64,000 nt of DNA from Spinacia oleracea (lineage: Eukaryota > Streptophyta > Magnoliopsida > Caryophyllales > Amaranthaceae), in NCBI RefSeq assembly GCF_020520425.1, contig NC_079492.1:114177157-114241156 (forward strand), read 5' to 3'. Below the pieces are notes generated by a model. It was not told the origin of the DNA. It searched no databases and saw only the letters and a list, made by a program, of their open reading frames with translations. This document shows positions 45,401 to 57,889 of the stretch, piece after piece. Positions within the stretch are counted from its first letter, which is position 1. Every line of letters begins with the position of its first letter. Made by a program: the position numbers and the translations under genes.

Positions 45401-48400
45401 TTACAACTCAATAAATTTAAAATCTAGTGTTTTATAAAGCTTTAACAATTGTAGAAACAAGGAACTTACTTAGCTATCTGACTCTTTTCAGAAAACTGTT
45501 TTCTCTTTCCAAATAAACGCTTTTTTTTGTTGTATTTTACCAAATAAAATCAGCCACTGCCTCGCCATGTTCCTTTAGTTGGAGATAATCGTGGAAGACT
45601 AATTCATCATACCATTCAGTAAAATCTGTTTAAAGGGAAATCATGAGTAAAATAAGGACAGTGGAAAATTAATCCTTGGGGACCAAGCTTTTTTGTAAAA
45701 ACAAACTCAAGGCAGTATTTTACAAAACATAAAATCGATTTATTTTCTTTCACAAAAGTATCTAAAGTATTTTACAAAACCTAAAATCGATTTATTTTCT
45801 TCACAATAATAACTAAATTTATTTTTACTGACATCTCCTTTCAAAACATGCTAAGACTCATCTTATTCCATTAGTTCCAAACAATTACTTAAACCTTAAA
45901 CACTTGAAACAAATCCTAAAAATAAAACTCTTATCTTTAGTATTTATGTTAACACCTCCCCTCAACAACAACAACAACACAACAACAAAACCTTAGTCCC
46001 AAAATGATTTGGGGTCGGCTAACATGAATCGTCGTAGGAGATCGTCATTGTCACCAATCAAACCAGAAAGGAGCAGGAAGTATAAAGAAAAACACAAGGA
46101 AGAGAATGTGAAATTAAGGAAAGTAGGATAAAAGAAAAAATGTATATATATATATATATATTATAGAAGAAATATTGTAAGAGATAATAAAAAATAAGTA
46201 AAATTTAAAATAAATGAATAAGTACAATAAGTACATTTCAAAATAGCATATGAAATTATAAAAATTTGAAAGAATTTTAAAAATAAAATAAAAGTAAAAA
46301 TAAAAATAAAAATAAAAATAAAGAGAATCAGAAACATTGAAATTGTATTAGTCAAATGAAGTCATCAATGTATATTCTCTCCCTCCACTCTGTCCTATCC
46401 AACGCCATATTTTCCTCAATCCCAAGAAAGCTCATATCGTGCTAAATCACCTTCCTCCAAGTTTTCTTAGGTCTTCCCTTACCCCTTGCAATTCTATCCC
46501 TTTGCCACCCTTCTATCCTCCTAACTGGGGCATCATTTGATCTTCTGCTTACATGTCCAAACCATCTTAAACGATTTTCCATCATCTTAAATTCAATCGG
46601 TGCAACCCCTACTTTCTTACTAATAATCTCATTCCTCAAACGATCATTTCATTTATGCCCACACATCCAACGTAACATGCGCATCTCCGCCACATTCATC
46701 TTGTGCACGTGACAATGTTTCACTGCCCAGCATTCCGTGCCGTATAACAAAGCCGGTCGAATTGTCGTGCGGTAAAATTTTCCCTTCAATCTTTGGGGCA
46801 TGCCTGAATCACATAGGAACCCCGTGGCACCTTTCCACTTCAACCAACCTGTTTGATTCTATGGGCCACATCGCCATCCAATTCTCCATCCTTTTGGATA
46901 ATAGTTCTTAAATAACAGAACATTTCAGAGCCTTGGACAATTTTCTCATCTAAGGTAATCGCCCCTGTCTCTCTATCTTGACTCCACTAAACTTACACTC
47001 CATATATTCCGTCTTGTTTCTACTCAGCCTAAAACCCCGAGATTCCAAAATTTGTCTCCATAACTCCAACTTACTTTCCACTCCTTTTGTTTCATCAATC
47101 AACACAATATCATCTGCAAACATCATGCACCGGGGTATACCATCTTGGATTGACCTCGTCAATTCGTCCATGACTATAGCAAAAAGAAACGGGCTAAGTG
47201 CGGAACCTTGATGCATTCTAATCGTAATGGGGAATTCTTCGGTCTTACCTACACTAGTTCTCACACTCGTGCTAACTCCTTCATACATGTCCTTGATGAT
47301 ATCAATATATATACTTCCTCGGAATTCCTTTCCTACTTAATGCCCACCAAAGAATTTCTCTTGGTACCTTATCATACGCCTTCTCCAAATCAATGAAAAC
47401 CATATGTAAATCCTTCTTCTTATCCCGATAATTCTCCATTAGTTGCCTTATAAGATGAATGGCCTCCATAGTCGATCTCCCGGGCATAAAACCAAACTGG
47501 TTCTCCGAAATTTTCACAATTCTCCTCAATCTTTGCTCAATAATCCGCTCCCAAAGTTTCATAGTATGACTCATTAGTTTGATTCCTCGGTAGTTGGCAC
47601 AATCCTGGACATCACCCTTATTCTTGTATAAGGGGATGATAGTACTTTTCCCCCACTCTAATGGCATCCTATTACTTCCCCAAATCTTGTTGAAAAGAGT
47701 TGTTAACCATACAACCCCTCTCTCTCCCAGGCATCTCCAGACTTCGATAGGTATACCATCGGGCCCCACTGCCCTCTTGCGTCCCATCTTTTTCAGTGCC
47801 ATTTCGACTTCTCTCTTTTGAATTCTTCGCATAAAGTCTAGGTTAACCATATCTCGAGGGATATTTGTATCCCCAATATCGCGTCCTTGATCCCCGTTGA
47901 ACAAGTTATCAAAGTAGAACCTCCATCTATCCTTGATTTCCTTATCTCCCACCAAAACTTTTTGATCAACATCTTTCACACATTTAATCCTCCCGATATC
48001 TCGCGTCTTTCTCTCTCTCATTCGAGCAAGCCTATAGATGTCTTTCTCCCCTTCTTTTGTATCCAATCTTGCGTAAAGATCTTGATTCACCTTTGCTCTA
48101 GCCTCTCTTACGGCCTTCTTTGCTTCCTTTTTAGCCTCCTTGGACTTCTCGTAGTTCTCAGCACTTCCACATTTTCCCAACTCTTTATAGCACTCTCGTT
48201 TGCGCTTTATAGCTTGTTGCACAACTTCGTTCCACCAAGATGTGTCCTTACTTGGTGGCATGATTCCTTTAGATTCCCCTAGGACCTCTTTCGCCACTCC
48301 CTTTATGGTGTGCTCCATTCTTGTCCATAATGAGTCTATATCCAAATCCATATCCCCGGCCCAAATACCTTCACTTGCCACCTTTTCCACGAATTTTAGT

Positions 48401-51400
48401 TGTTGCTCCCCTTGAAGTTTCCACCACTTGATCCTAGGCTCCACTAGTGGTCTTCTCCTCATATAACTTCTACCTCGAAAATCAAGGACCACAAGTTCAT
48501 GTTGGGTTGCTGTACCCTCACCCGGAATCACCTTACAATTGGTGTAGCACTGTCTCAAAGCATTCCTTACTAAAAAAAAGTCAATCTGACTCGTATTATC
48601 TCCACTCCTATAGGTTACTAGATGAGAGTCTATTTTCTCAAACCAAGTGTTCATTATTCCCAAGTCATATGCCAATGCAAAATCCAAAATAGCATTTCCT
48701 GCTTCATTCCGCTCCCCATACCCAAAACCACCATGAATGCTTTCAAATCCATCGCGACTCGAGCCTACATGTCCGTTGAGATCCCCGCCAATGATCAGTT
48801 TCTCACTTCTAGGGACACGTTGCACCACTTCTTCTAAATCCTCCCAAAATTCTTGTCTAGTTGAAGCATCTATTCCTGCTTGTGGTGCATAGGCACTCAC
48901 AATAGTTACAACTTCATCCCCTATCACAAGCTTAATACTCATAATTCGATCACTCTTTCGGGACACATCCACTACATCATCAATATATTCTCGGTCAATA
49001 AGGATACCTACCCCATTCCTACCCCTAGTTTTTCCCGAATACCCAAGCTTATAACCCCATGGAGCTATTTCTCCTGCAAACATAATATGTTAATTCTCCT
49101 CCTTCTCATAACCTCTACTACTTCGACTAATCTCCCTGTCAAAGAACCAATGTTCCAAGTCCCAAAACGCATCCTACTACCCTTACCCTTACCCCTGCCC
49201 TCAAAAAAAAAAAGTTAACTCCTTGTGAACCTTCCCTAAAAAAAAAAATGTTAACTCCTTGTGAACCTTCAACTCTATAACGCTTCATAGCAAGTTCCAT
49301 CACTGGATTTTTGTTTATGTTTGGGGTAGTGGTCCTACTAGATGCGACAGTTGAGAAAACAGTGGGGTAGTGGAGAAACTTGGTTGTTGTTCCATAGTAT
49401 AGAGGTAGAGGTTTTCCCTTCTTGATTGGGCTCAAGAAGTTTCCTAACTGCATATCTTCTGTCTCACAATCCTTTGGAAATAAAGGTTATTACCCCCCTG
49501 AATCTGAAATACAGTTAATTGAGCACTAAGGTGATATTGGTGAGCGAGGCATTCTTTTTGTGCCATATGTTCAACTCTCTCAAGTGTATTTCCCGTTTAG
49601 AGAAATTAAGCTTGTTAAGTTGAAAAGTCTAAAAGGTAAAAAATTCCAAGGGCTTCTTCATGTTTGGGATGCTGATATTTTTTTTGTCACTCTCACAAGT
49701 TTAGGCTTTGAGATAATTTGTCTTCCTTATTCCTCATTGGTATTCAGGGCCAGCTATTATCTTTTCAACTCTTAGGTGTTTTTCTTTAATCAAGTATGTC
49801 TTAATGGAGCTGGGCGAACATAATTCTATCTTTAGGACCTAATGGACTTAATCAGTCTCAAGTTAGTCACCTATTCGTATATGTTGTGAAGTAGAACTCC
49901 TCTCTACGCTTCACGTGTTCCTTCATGGGTCTGGTTGGTAAAGCGTATTGACATATTGTGTGGTATAGTCTTTTTCCCTTAACTTATGTCGGCTTCCTCA
50001 TAGTTAAATTTGTGCTGCTGAGGTGATCCTCCTGGACTCCTAGTCTTTGGTCTAAGTTACAATTTGAACATCTCTAAGAAGTTTGAATGATAAAATTATC
50101 GATATCTACTTCATTTCTAGCAACTTCATTCCATTTCTGGCAAATTATCGATGCCAAGTGAGGATCGTCTCAGGTTGAATTGCTGCGGCAAGTTCATCTG
50201 TTGAAAAATGTACCATTTTGAAAAGCATGTATGAAAAGGTGTAATTGGCAGTTCACTGCAAAAGCAATCCAAGCTTAGTTAACATTCTTTTAAATGTTAG
50301 TGTTACCATGGCCCTGTTTGGCGAGGAGCTTTTAGTTGTTTGTATTAGATGATTTGACTAGCTGTTAGCTACTTATATTAGCTGGTTTGACTAGTGGGTT
50401 GAGTTAGTTGTTTGAGTAAAAGTGTTTGGTAAATTAGTTGTTAGCTGTTTAATATGTAAAATAACCATTAAAGATATTGATATACTTTATTGTTGGATAC
50501 TTTATTTATTAATAATATTAGACAAACAGTTTATTACGTTGATTATTTTCTCTTTATTTTTTGAATAAATATATTAACAAAATTTATTTATTTTAAAAAT
50601 TATTCTTAATTTAAAAATTTAAATACAAAACTTGCAATTAGAAAAATATTACAAATGAAGCATGATTGCAATAGTTTTCAAGTGATTCGAAGTACTAATA
50701 TAAAATTTATTACAACAAGAAACGAGTTTAGTAAATAGGGTGAAAGGAAGGAGGCATCAGTAATGTTTTTAAGAGGAAAATAATGTAGCGTGCCAAGGTT
50801 GACAAGGGTTATAATTTTAGGCAATATTAGGACAAAGTAGTTATTTTACATTCACTTTCTTAAACCTCTAATTGCCAAAAACTCATGAGCTTTTTTAGAA
50901 TTAGCTTTTTAACCCCAAAACTCTCTTCTAAGCCTCTCCTAACCAAACACTTCAAATTAGTTTTTCCTAAAGGTCAAACCTCTAATTCACCTCAAAAATA
51001 TCTTTTTCCCTCAAACCTCTCCTAACCAAACGCCCCCTATATATGAATAATTTGTTTAATTATTCCCCTCATATATTTTTAGGAATTACATGTTGACCGG
51101 CACAAGTATTAAGGGATCTTAGTTGAATTTGATATAATAACGATGCAAGTGGGGGTAGTTGACAATGAAACAATAGAAAAAATAGAAGAAAAAAAAGAAG
51201 CAAGTGGGGTGTAAAAGTTACCAAAAACATATTCCTCCATCCCAAAATTATAGTCATGTTTGACTAAAAACACAGGTTTTAAGAAAAGTGGAATATAGTG
51301 TATGGAAAAGTGGAATATAGTGTATGGGAAAGTGGGAAAATGGAATATAGTGTATGAGAAAGTGGGAAAGTTGAATATGTGTATGGAAAAGTGTAAAAAG

Positions 51401-53218
51401 AGGAATATAGTGTATGGGAAAGTGGGAAAGTGGGAAAGTGAAATATAGTGTATGGGAAAGTGAGAAAGTAATGTCCAAATAAGGAAACAAATACTATAAA
51501 TTTGGGACTTCCGAAAATAGAAAAGAGGATTATAATTTGGGACTGAGGGAGTAATTATTTATGATTTAAGTGGGCATGAAGTAGTAAATAATAAATAATT
51601 GGGGAGTGAGTGTAAAAGGTACCAAAAATGGAATTGTAACTCCTACAAAAATACTGTCGGAAGTAGTAATTGTAACTCCTAAAAAAAATACGGAGGGAGT
51701 ATTAATTTTAGTCTCCACTTCAAACTGCTTTATATTTTAGTACGAGTTTGTAATATGCCTTTTCTTTCTTGAACTTGTTTTCTTTCTGAGTTGCTGGTCT
51801 TTAGGAAGTAGTCTTTCCAAAATTACAGCTTTTTACATCATTGGAGCCTCAGGGGTCGCTTTTGTTATTTCTTTAACATTGAAGAGTAGGCTCCTGAAAC
51901 AAGTGTATGAGGTGTTTGTATCAGTTGTATGCCGTCTTAGGAACTTAGTCTTGTAGAAATGCAGAAGGTATGTGTTTTGGCAATGTGATCTGTGTTAGAA
52001 ACAATTTTTTTAAGGAGTGGAAAGTTAATTTTACGGTGAAGTATGAGTATTGAACTCACTATTTTATTTGTGTTTGCCTTGTAATTGTTGAAGCTTCGAG
52101 GACGGGCTTAAGCTGGTTAAGCTAAGGGGTGAAGCTATGCAGGTAAAAATTGCATAATTAGCTGATATATGTGGCAGTGATTATGAAAGAATGAATTAAG
52201 TGGTGATTTTACCAGCTTTCTGTTTATAGGCAGCCTCTGATGCTGCACAAAGTGCAATGGTTAGTGTCATTGGCCTGGATGCTGAGAAGGTTCAAAGCCT
52301 TTGTGATGCTGCAAACGAAGAAGTTTCAGAAGACGAGAGGGTTCAGATTGCAAATTTTCTTTGCCCGGTAAACATCTCCAAGACCCATGTTTTGTGCCTA
52401 CTCAATTGATTCCCTTGAATGTAAAATATAAAAAGTGAGTCTTACTTGGGCAGGGAAACTATGCAGTATCTGGAGGTGTAAAAGGAATTGAGGCAGTAGA
52501 AGCCAAGGCAAAATCCTTCAAGGCTCGGATGACGGTATTCTTCTTTTGAGAAATGACAGTTTTATAATGTGCAGTTGTGTGTGTTGTTTTTGCCTACCTA
52601 AAACACCTGTAAGAACATGATAGATGGATAATTTGATATTAATCTACAACCTTCATTCAGGTGCGATTGGCAGTGGCTGGTGCTTTCCACACCAGATTCA
52701 TGGAACCAGCAGTTTCTAGATTAGAAGCTGCACTTGCAACTACACAGATCAGGACACCACGGATTCCTGTCATATCAAATGTCGATGTGCAGGCTCATGC
52801 AGACCCTGATACGATTAAGAAGATATTGGCACAACAGGTAAACTAGTCGATACCATATCTTAATCCATTCTCAGAAATATCCAATTGTTGTATACTTGTT
52901 CAAAAACAGTTACCAAAAAACACTTTTTTTTTAAAAAAAAACATAGATTTACTGACACCAGACTTAATATGCAATAGGTGACATCTCCTGTTCAATGGGA
53001 AACAACATTGAAAACTCTTCTAGACAAAGGCTTGAATAAGAGCTACGAATTGGGACCTGGAAAGGTAAGCCGGCACCTAAAGCCATATAGATGAAAGTTT
53101 TATTTTTCTTATTTTGATACGTTCAACTCACATGTTTTCATTTTCATTAAATCAGGTCATTGCAGGCATCATGAAGAGAATCAACAAAGCTGCCGAGATT
53201 GAGAACATCAGTGCATGA
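42477..53218 (+). CDS. MCAT: Malonyl-CoA:ACP transacylase (FabD-type), organellar
   Basis: Ten exons: 42477-42728, 42987-43072, 43226-43292, 44048-44190, 52094-52142, 52230-52367, 52454-52534, 52661-52837, 52978-53064, 53156-53218. Total 1,143 nt, 380 residues, near the usual plant length. It transfers malonyl groups from CoA to acyl carrier protein for plastid and mitochondrial fatty-acid synthesis. Visible signatures: FPGQGAQ, the nucleophile Ser in [10 protein letters not shown], the catalytic His in AGAFHTRFM, and [10 protein letters not shown]. The N-terminus is Ser/Thr-rich, suiting a transit peptide. An in-frame ATG at 42366 would add a His-rich 37-residue prefix, but the TATA position argues against it. 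The fourth intron is 7.9 kb and hosts an RTE LINE and several MITEs; all splice junctions remain consistent, so the gene looks functional. Confidence 0.93.
43593..43933. mobile_element. PIF/Harbinger (Tourist)-like MITE in an MCAT intron
   Basis: Terminal inverted repeats begin GGCTCCGTTTGGTA and end with its complement, flanked by TAA on both sides (43590-43592, 43934-43936), the standard 3-bp target duplication of this superfamily. 341 bp, no coding capacity. Confidence 0.85.
44191..45960. other. MCAT fourth intron, left part
   Basis: No coding sequence recognised. It has a 19-base G-run near 45,090 and, at 45,204-45,260, one arm of a 55-bp inverted repeat whose partner is at 49,381-49,439. 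Probably decayed transposon DNA. Confidence 0.4.
45963..49215 (-). mobile_element. RTE-clade LINE in the MCAT intron
   Basis: Minus strand: an endonuclease (start about 49172, [20 protein letters not shown]; a short deletion with frame break near 49,085 removes the LCLQET region), then reverse transcriptase ([46 protein letters not shown] at about 47,120) and the C-terminal LRWFGHV and RGRPKKTW-like motifs. Stops or shifts occur near 47,302, 46,950 and 46,640, and coding similarity ends with a TGA near 46,357. The 3' end is the typical RTE tail: a CCCAAATCATTTTGGG motif near 46,005 followed by (TTG)n at 45,963-45,990, rather than a poly(A). The copy is inactive but fairly young, with long open stretches. 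Confidence 0.88.
49381..50300. other. MCAT fourth intron, middle part
   Basis: Begins with the right arm of the 55-bp inverted repeat (49,381-49,439). No coding sequence or element boundary otherwise recognised. Confidence 0.35.
50311..51036. mobile_element. Probable MITE (hAT- or PIF-like) in the MCAT intron
   Basis: The left end GGCCCTGTTTGGCGAGGAG and right end CTCTCCTAACCAAACGCCCC are imperfect inverted repeats. The interior is AT-rich with AGTTGTTAGCT-like repeats on the left half. No target duplication I can defend. Confidence 0.5.
51231..51551. mobile_element. Stowaway-like MITE in the MCAT intron
   Basis: Left end CCTCCATCCCAAAATTATAG and right end TATAATTTGGGACTGAGGGAG are inverted, next to TA on the right, the pattern of mariner-type Stowaway elements. 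The interior is a 20-25-bp minisatellite around GGAATATAGTGTATGGGAAAG. Confidence 0.75.
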
Positions 53219-53498
53219 AAGAAATGAAGCATCACGTAAAATACTTTGTACCAGTCTTAGGCTTAGACACATTTGCGAGAGTAGATTGCTATTTTTTTTT
53301 TGAGCCAATTAAGATTTAGTTTTAACCTGTTGTAAACTTGTAATAAACAATTATTCGTGTTTGGAATGCAATAATAATATATGGGAGAGTTAAAATTAGC
53401 CTCAGATAAATAAAGGGAACACCCAAATTCAGATGATCAAATTACAAACCCAACCAAACTTCAAGCATGCAAATATGCAATACATCACTGCGCGCACA
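53219..53498. other. Convergent 3' regions of MCAT and the MEA1-like gene
   Basis: Only about 280 bp separate the two stop codons. AT-rich with AATAAT/AATAAA-like stretches near 53,340-53,412; no other feature. Confidence 0.5.
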
Positions 53499-54147
53499 TC
53501 AAGCAGTAGAATTGGGTGGACGGCGGAGACGTTGGAGCTGATGACTCCAGCGATCCTCTGGAAAGTCGCGAACCCAATCAGGTGGCATTCCAGAGAAGGA
53601 AACACCACGCATTGCTTCCATCACTCTCACCGCGTTGTCAGACGACAATGGCGCGTTTCTCCGGCTCTCATCTTCCTCGAATGCTCTCGTCATTGCACTA
53701 ACCATATCCACTCCCCTCCTCTCTTCATCCTCTTCTTCACTTTCTCTATCCTCCTCATTTTCACTCAGATTCAGTGACATCACCCCATTCTCAGCTGCAC
53801 CAAAGTGATCATGACCGTTGATTAGGGTGCTGCTGTGCTGAATTACTTCATCAGACTGATCATGATATCCGTTGATATTCAAATTATTCGTATCGCCATC
53901 TTCGTTGCCGTCTACCGAAGAGATCGGCTGGTAGTAATCGGCAATATCATCGGAGTTTGTGTCGGAATCACTGTCTTCGGCGTTGTCTGCAAACGACGTC
54001 GTTAGGTTAACATTATAAGATCTGGTACGATGTTAATCCATGTAACTAATCAAAAAAGGGAAAATTTAGGAGAGAGAAAGTTGAAAGAGGAATTGGTAAT
54101 CACCTACCTGTAATCGAATCGATCCTGGAAATGGATGCAGCATTCAT
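53499..54147 (-). CDS. MEA1-like small acidic protein
   Basis: Two exons on the minus strand, 54147-54108 and 53986-53499, with CAG/GTAG and TGCAG splice sites; 528 nt, 175 residues. The first exon encodes MNAASISRIDSIT. The second has an Asp/Ser-rich acidic stretch, a YYQPI motif, a Glu-rich block (ENEEDRESEEEDEERR) and a conserved C-terminus (VRVMEAMRGVSFSGMPPDW ... DRW). YQP- plus the MxGVS-PxW C-terminal pattern resembles the male-enhanced antigen 1 (MEA1) family, of unknown molecular function. The gene is convergent with MCAT. Assignment is from motif memory. Confidence 0.75.
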
Positions 54148-54302
54148 CGTTGTTTATTTTTCAGATGTTGAAGAAAGAGGAAATGTAAGAAGTTCAAAGG
54201 CTGAAAGCTAGTGAAGAAAAATGATAGCCTGTGGGAGTTGTTGATGGAGAAAAAGGGGGAAAAAAGCCGCAAAGGCCAACACAATTAATTGGCAAAAAAG
54301 TA

Positions 54303-54373
54303 TGCACCAGCCGGGAATCGAACCCGGGTCTGTACCGTGGCAGGGTACTATTCTACCACTAGACCACTGGTGC
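54303..54373 (-). tRNA. tRNA-Gly (GCC)
   Basis: On the minus strand the 71-nt sequence starts GCACCAGTGGTCTAGTGG and ends GGTTCGATTCCCGGCTGGTGCA, with intact A box, B box and paired acceptor stem. The anticodon GCC corresponds to plus-strand 54339-54341. No intron. Confidence 0.97.
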
Positions 54374-54379
54374 TTCGTA

Positions 54380-55055
54380 ATAATATGATCAGTTATTATT
54401 AAAATGTATACCTTTGTTCATATTTTTTTTTTTATGAAGGAAAAGTTAACAACGTTAAAAGTCCCTAGCTTGACTGCTTGAAACTATTGTGTCTAGTTAC
54501 TCCGTAATAGATAACAGAAATGAAGAGCCGACCACGAGGTTGGCAGAGCATGACTACCAAAACGAGGATGAGGGAACATCCCCAGTCCCCAATCCCCAAG
54601 AACATTTATACTATGAGTTTATGATCATTATCGAACAAGAAATCGTTCCACTTGTTAGAAAGTTTATCGTGTATATAATGATTTTTGCTGATCTCTTAGA
54701 AATCTTTCCACCCTAACACTGCACGAAATTACCTATGACACAAGGGCTTTATTTAACAATTGATGTGCTCAAATCACATTTATCTAATTTATTTTCCAGG
54801 TACGTCATTGTTGGTTTAATGTTGATAAGGGCGTAACTCAAAGAATTATACTCCAAGTGCACAAATGTTTTGCTTAAGTAAGATTTCAGCTGCGTTCGAT
54901 CATAAACCAACTACACATAGACATTGATCGAGACGTATGCTTAGTACACATAAACTAGTTATATTCATCCATTGCACAATTTACATTAAAGAACATCAAC
55001 AACTTGGATAGGTTATACAATTTCCCAATCTTCCCTAAAAGTTCTAAGAGGCACT
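54380..55055. other. Intergenic region between tRNA-Gly and LHCB1
   Basis: No gene supported. A 75-codon plus-strand frame at 54,489-54,716 lacks an ATG start and family resemblance. The right end contains the LHCB1 3'UTR. Confidence 0.4.
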
Positions 55056-55859
55056 TCACTTGCCAGGAACAAAGTTAGTGGCAAAAGACCAAGCGTTGTT
55101 GTTAACTGGGTCGGCAAGATGGTCGGCTAGGTTCTCTAATGGGCCCTTACCTGTAACAATAGCTTGAACAAAGAATCCGAACATTGAAAACATTGCCAAT
55201 CTACCATTCTTGATCTCCTTGACCTTCAACTCAGCGAAAGCTTCAGGGTCATCAGCCAAGCCCAATGGGTCAAAGCTACCTCCGGGGTAAAGTGGGTCCA
55301 CCACCTCACCGAGAGGTCCACCGGCAATACGATAACCCTCAACGGCACCCATCAAGATAACTTGGCAAGCCCATATAGCAAGGATACTTTGAGCATGGAC
55401 CAAACTTGGGTTACCCAAGTAGTCAAGCCCGCCCTCGCTAAAGATTTGTGAACCGGCCTTGAACCATACAGCCTCACCGAACTTAACACCGTTACGGGCC
55501 AAGAGTTCTGGGAAAACACAACCCAAAGCACCCAACATGGCCCATCGGCAGTGGATCACCTCAAGCTCACGGTTCTTAGAAAAAGTCTCAGGGTCAGCGG
55601 AAAGACCAGCAGTGTCCCAACCATAGTCACCGGGGAATTCACCAGTGAGGTAAGATGGGGCTTCACCAGAGAATGGACCCAAGTATTTAACACGGTCTGG
55701 GCCGTACCATGGGCTGCCTGATGAAACATTCTTGGGCTTTCCGGCAGTCTTCCTCATGGTGACCCTTCCCTCACTGAGGATTTCGGAGGCGGTTGGGCCG
55801 AGCTTTATGGCCTTTCCAGCAAGGGAGGGAGAAGAGAGAGCCATTGAGGTGGAGGCCAT
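55056..55859 (-). CDS. LHCB1: LHCII type I chlorophyll a/b-binding protein, copy 1
   Basis: A single exon of 267 codons. The transit peptide [17 protein letters not shown]... is followed by the mature RKTAGKPK N-terminus, the WYGPDR trimerisation motif (about residues 51-56), helix B with the [16 protein letters not shown] chlorophyll-ligand region, helix C ([17 protein letters not shown]), and helix A with [16 protein letters not shown]. The C-terminus is [11 protein letters not shown]. Length and lack of introns are typical of LHCB1. The product binds chlorophylls a and b and xanthophylls in trimeric LHCII of the thylakoid membrane. A second, near-identical gene lies 7.5 kb to the right on the same strand. 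All expected residues are present. Confidence 0.97.
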   Translation of the reverse strand: MASTSMALSSPSLAGKAIKLGPTASEILSEGRVTMRKTAGKPKNVSSGSPWYGPDRVKYLGPFSGEAPSYLTGEFPGDYGWDTAGLSADPETFSKNRELEVIHCRWAMLGALGCVFPELLARNGVKFGEAVWFKAGSQIFSEGGLDYLGNPSLVHAQSILAIWACQVILMGAVEGYRIAGGPLGEVVDPLYPGGSFDPLGLADDPEAFAELKVKEIKNGRLAMFSMFGFFVQAIVTGKGPLENLADHLADPVNNNAWSFATNFVPGK

Positions 55860-55942
55860 TTTGTAAGTGATTAAGAGTAATGTAATAGTGGATTATTGGT
55901 TATGGTTGAGGTGATGAAGGAAAGCTAACATGTTTGGGTGAT

Positions 55943-55950
55943 CTAATATA
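55943..55950 (-). promoter_or_regulatory. TATA box of LHCB1 copy 1
   Basis: TATATTAG on the minus strand, about 85 bp upstream of the ATG. About 50-65 bp further upstream (55,992-56,010) is AGATAAAGATATTCC, which resembles the GATA/I-box light-response element of LHC promoters. Position fits; function inferred. Confidence 0.55.
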
Positions 55951-56019
55951 GGAGCAAAATGGGGTATCTTACTATCTTATTTTGATCTATGGAATATCTT
56001 TATCTGCTTTCTTATTAGC

Positions 56020-57350
56020 TTAGACAGATTTTTAGTGTTGCCATGTCTAGTTGGCAGTCTGCTAGCCATGAAACTAGAAGATTTCTTAAGGGTTGGGTTG
56101 CTGATGAATTTGGAGAGGGACATGTGGATGTAGAGGTTTTGTGGATTGCATTAATCTAGCTAGTTGAAATCTCTTCATGTAATCTTGCCAACGAAGCCGT
56201 GTTGTCGTGTTGCAAAGCACACTAGCTATCACAGTGTAATATTACCAGTCATACCACTGCATTATGACAAAGGCTCCGACAAGTGGATCAATGCCTACTC
56301 GATCAATTGGTGTAGGGAAGCTAGCTTTTTTTGGTTGCACATACACTTATACACTTATATGCTTACATTGAAATCCTTATCTATGTTCATTGGACACAAA
56401 TGTTGCAGGTTCAACGGGCCAGTTACACATATGAGCATTGTGCAGGTGTGCACCTTGGTGTATAATCTATATTGCTTTTTAATTGTTATGATAAAATAAA
56501 CAACATTAGTCATGGTGCATTTTCGATCGTTTGGGATGGGTTGGTTCGTATTAGGTCTGTTGCTCGAGTCAAAACAATCAATTGTAATCTTAGGAAGTAT
56601 TATAGTAAAAAAAATCAAGTGTAGATGTCAACTAGCTTAGTTGGTAAAATCTTGAAAAAATGGTACACAAAACCTGTAATCGTATCCCGTCTACCCCAGT
56701 TGTCGCCATACACTTAGTGTCTCTTCCTACACCAAAAAATAGTCAAAGATCCAGTAACAAACAACTCTTACCGATGTAGGAATAGTTGTGAATGCTTTCG
56801 ACATGGATAACCGCAAGAATTTTTGTATGTTATTTTGACCTATTAAACACGTAAAATTATGAATGAGGATAATAATTAACACCAATTGGAAATCAAATTT
56901 AAATAATATTTTCTCTGTTGTATATTAGTTAATACACTTACATTTGCACAAAGTTTTAAGTGATAAGTGGTTGTTTAGTTATCAATTGTTATTTTATTGA
57001 AAAAGTAGATGTGATAGGAGTTAGTCGGATATTTTTTTTTAATTGAATGGTAGATGGTGTGGGGACAAAAAAATTAGTGAGAAGAGAGAGACAATATAAT
57101 AATTGTGGAGTCATTCTTAATTTAAAAGTGTAACAATTAATTTAGGATAAACGAAAAAGAAAGTGTAACAACTAATCTGGGACAGAGAGAGTTTTTTTTT
57201 TTTTTTTTTGTCAATTATTACATTCGTTTCATTATTTTCATAATGATCTTTTACATTTACTATTTGCTCAATATATATTAACACAAATGAGATAAAGTGT
57301 GTGAAAAGATGAGTGGGTATAATTAAATATGGATAAAGCAAAGGATAAAT
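56020..57350. other. LHCB1 upstream region with old repeats
   Basis: No gene supported. At about 56,625-56,700, CTAGCTTAGTTGGTAAA resembles a tRNA-type A box with a degenerate B box downstream (SINE-like). The stretch 56,900-57,190 has GTGTAACAA-type repeats as in decayed Stowaway-like MITEs. Confidence 0.35.
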
Positions 57351-57351
57351 A

Positions 57352-57886
57352 GTTTTTTACCACCTAAAAAAATCAAAAAATAGTTTTTTACCACCTGGAA
57401 AATGGAAAAACAGATAAAAATGTTATGTGGCGGACATAATAACGGTAAATTTTATGATATGTTCTCTTCTTCCACAATTTCATGTATTAACTCTCTTTTC
57501 TTCCCTAGCTTCCTTATCTTCCATGAATTAACATAATTTTTCACCACCATTAATTCACAAAATTGACAAAATTTAATGAAAGTAAAGATAGAAGGGTGAA
57601 ATAGTTAAAGAAAATCACACAAAGAGTGAAAAAATTGAGAGGTGATAAATCCAAAAAAAAAATTATTTCGTCCAAGGAAATTCACACTTTTTCAAAGTTG
57701 ATTTCCTTGGAAGAAGTGAATTCTTCCTTGGATTTATCATTTCCCGAAAAAATTGGAGGTAAATTGAATTGGGTAGCCACACATGAAGCTATTTTTTCGT
57801 TTTCAGGTGGTAAAAACAAGTTTATACTCCGTATATTTTAGGTGGTAAAATACAAGTTTTAGTTTTTTAGATGGTAAAAAATAATT
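57352..57886. mobile_element. Inverted-repeat element with TTTTTTACCACCT ends
   Basis: The left end has two TTTTTTACCACCT motifs about 37 bp apart, and the right end has the complementary GGTGGTAAAA motifs at similar spacing. Near-identical flanks AAAGCAAAGGAT and AAAGCAAAAGAT could be a diverged target duplication of 9 or more bp, as in MULEs. No coding capacity. Confidence 0.6.
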
Positions 57887-57889
57887 TGT

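Noticed and set aside
47594-48837. Several plus-strand frames across the RTE LINE
   Set aside because: Shadows of the minus-strand endonuclease and reverse transcriptase.
45963-49260. TGTTAAC near both LINE ends as a target duplication
   Set aside because: The motif is short and itself tandemly repeated near 49,214 and 49,250, so it cannot be distinguished from chance.
54489-54716. 75-codon plus-strand frame downstream of the tRNA
   Set aside because: Lacks an ATG at its start and any recognisable motif; probably chance.
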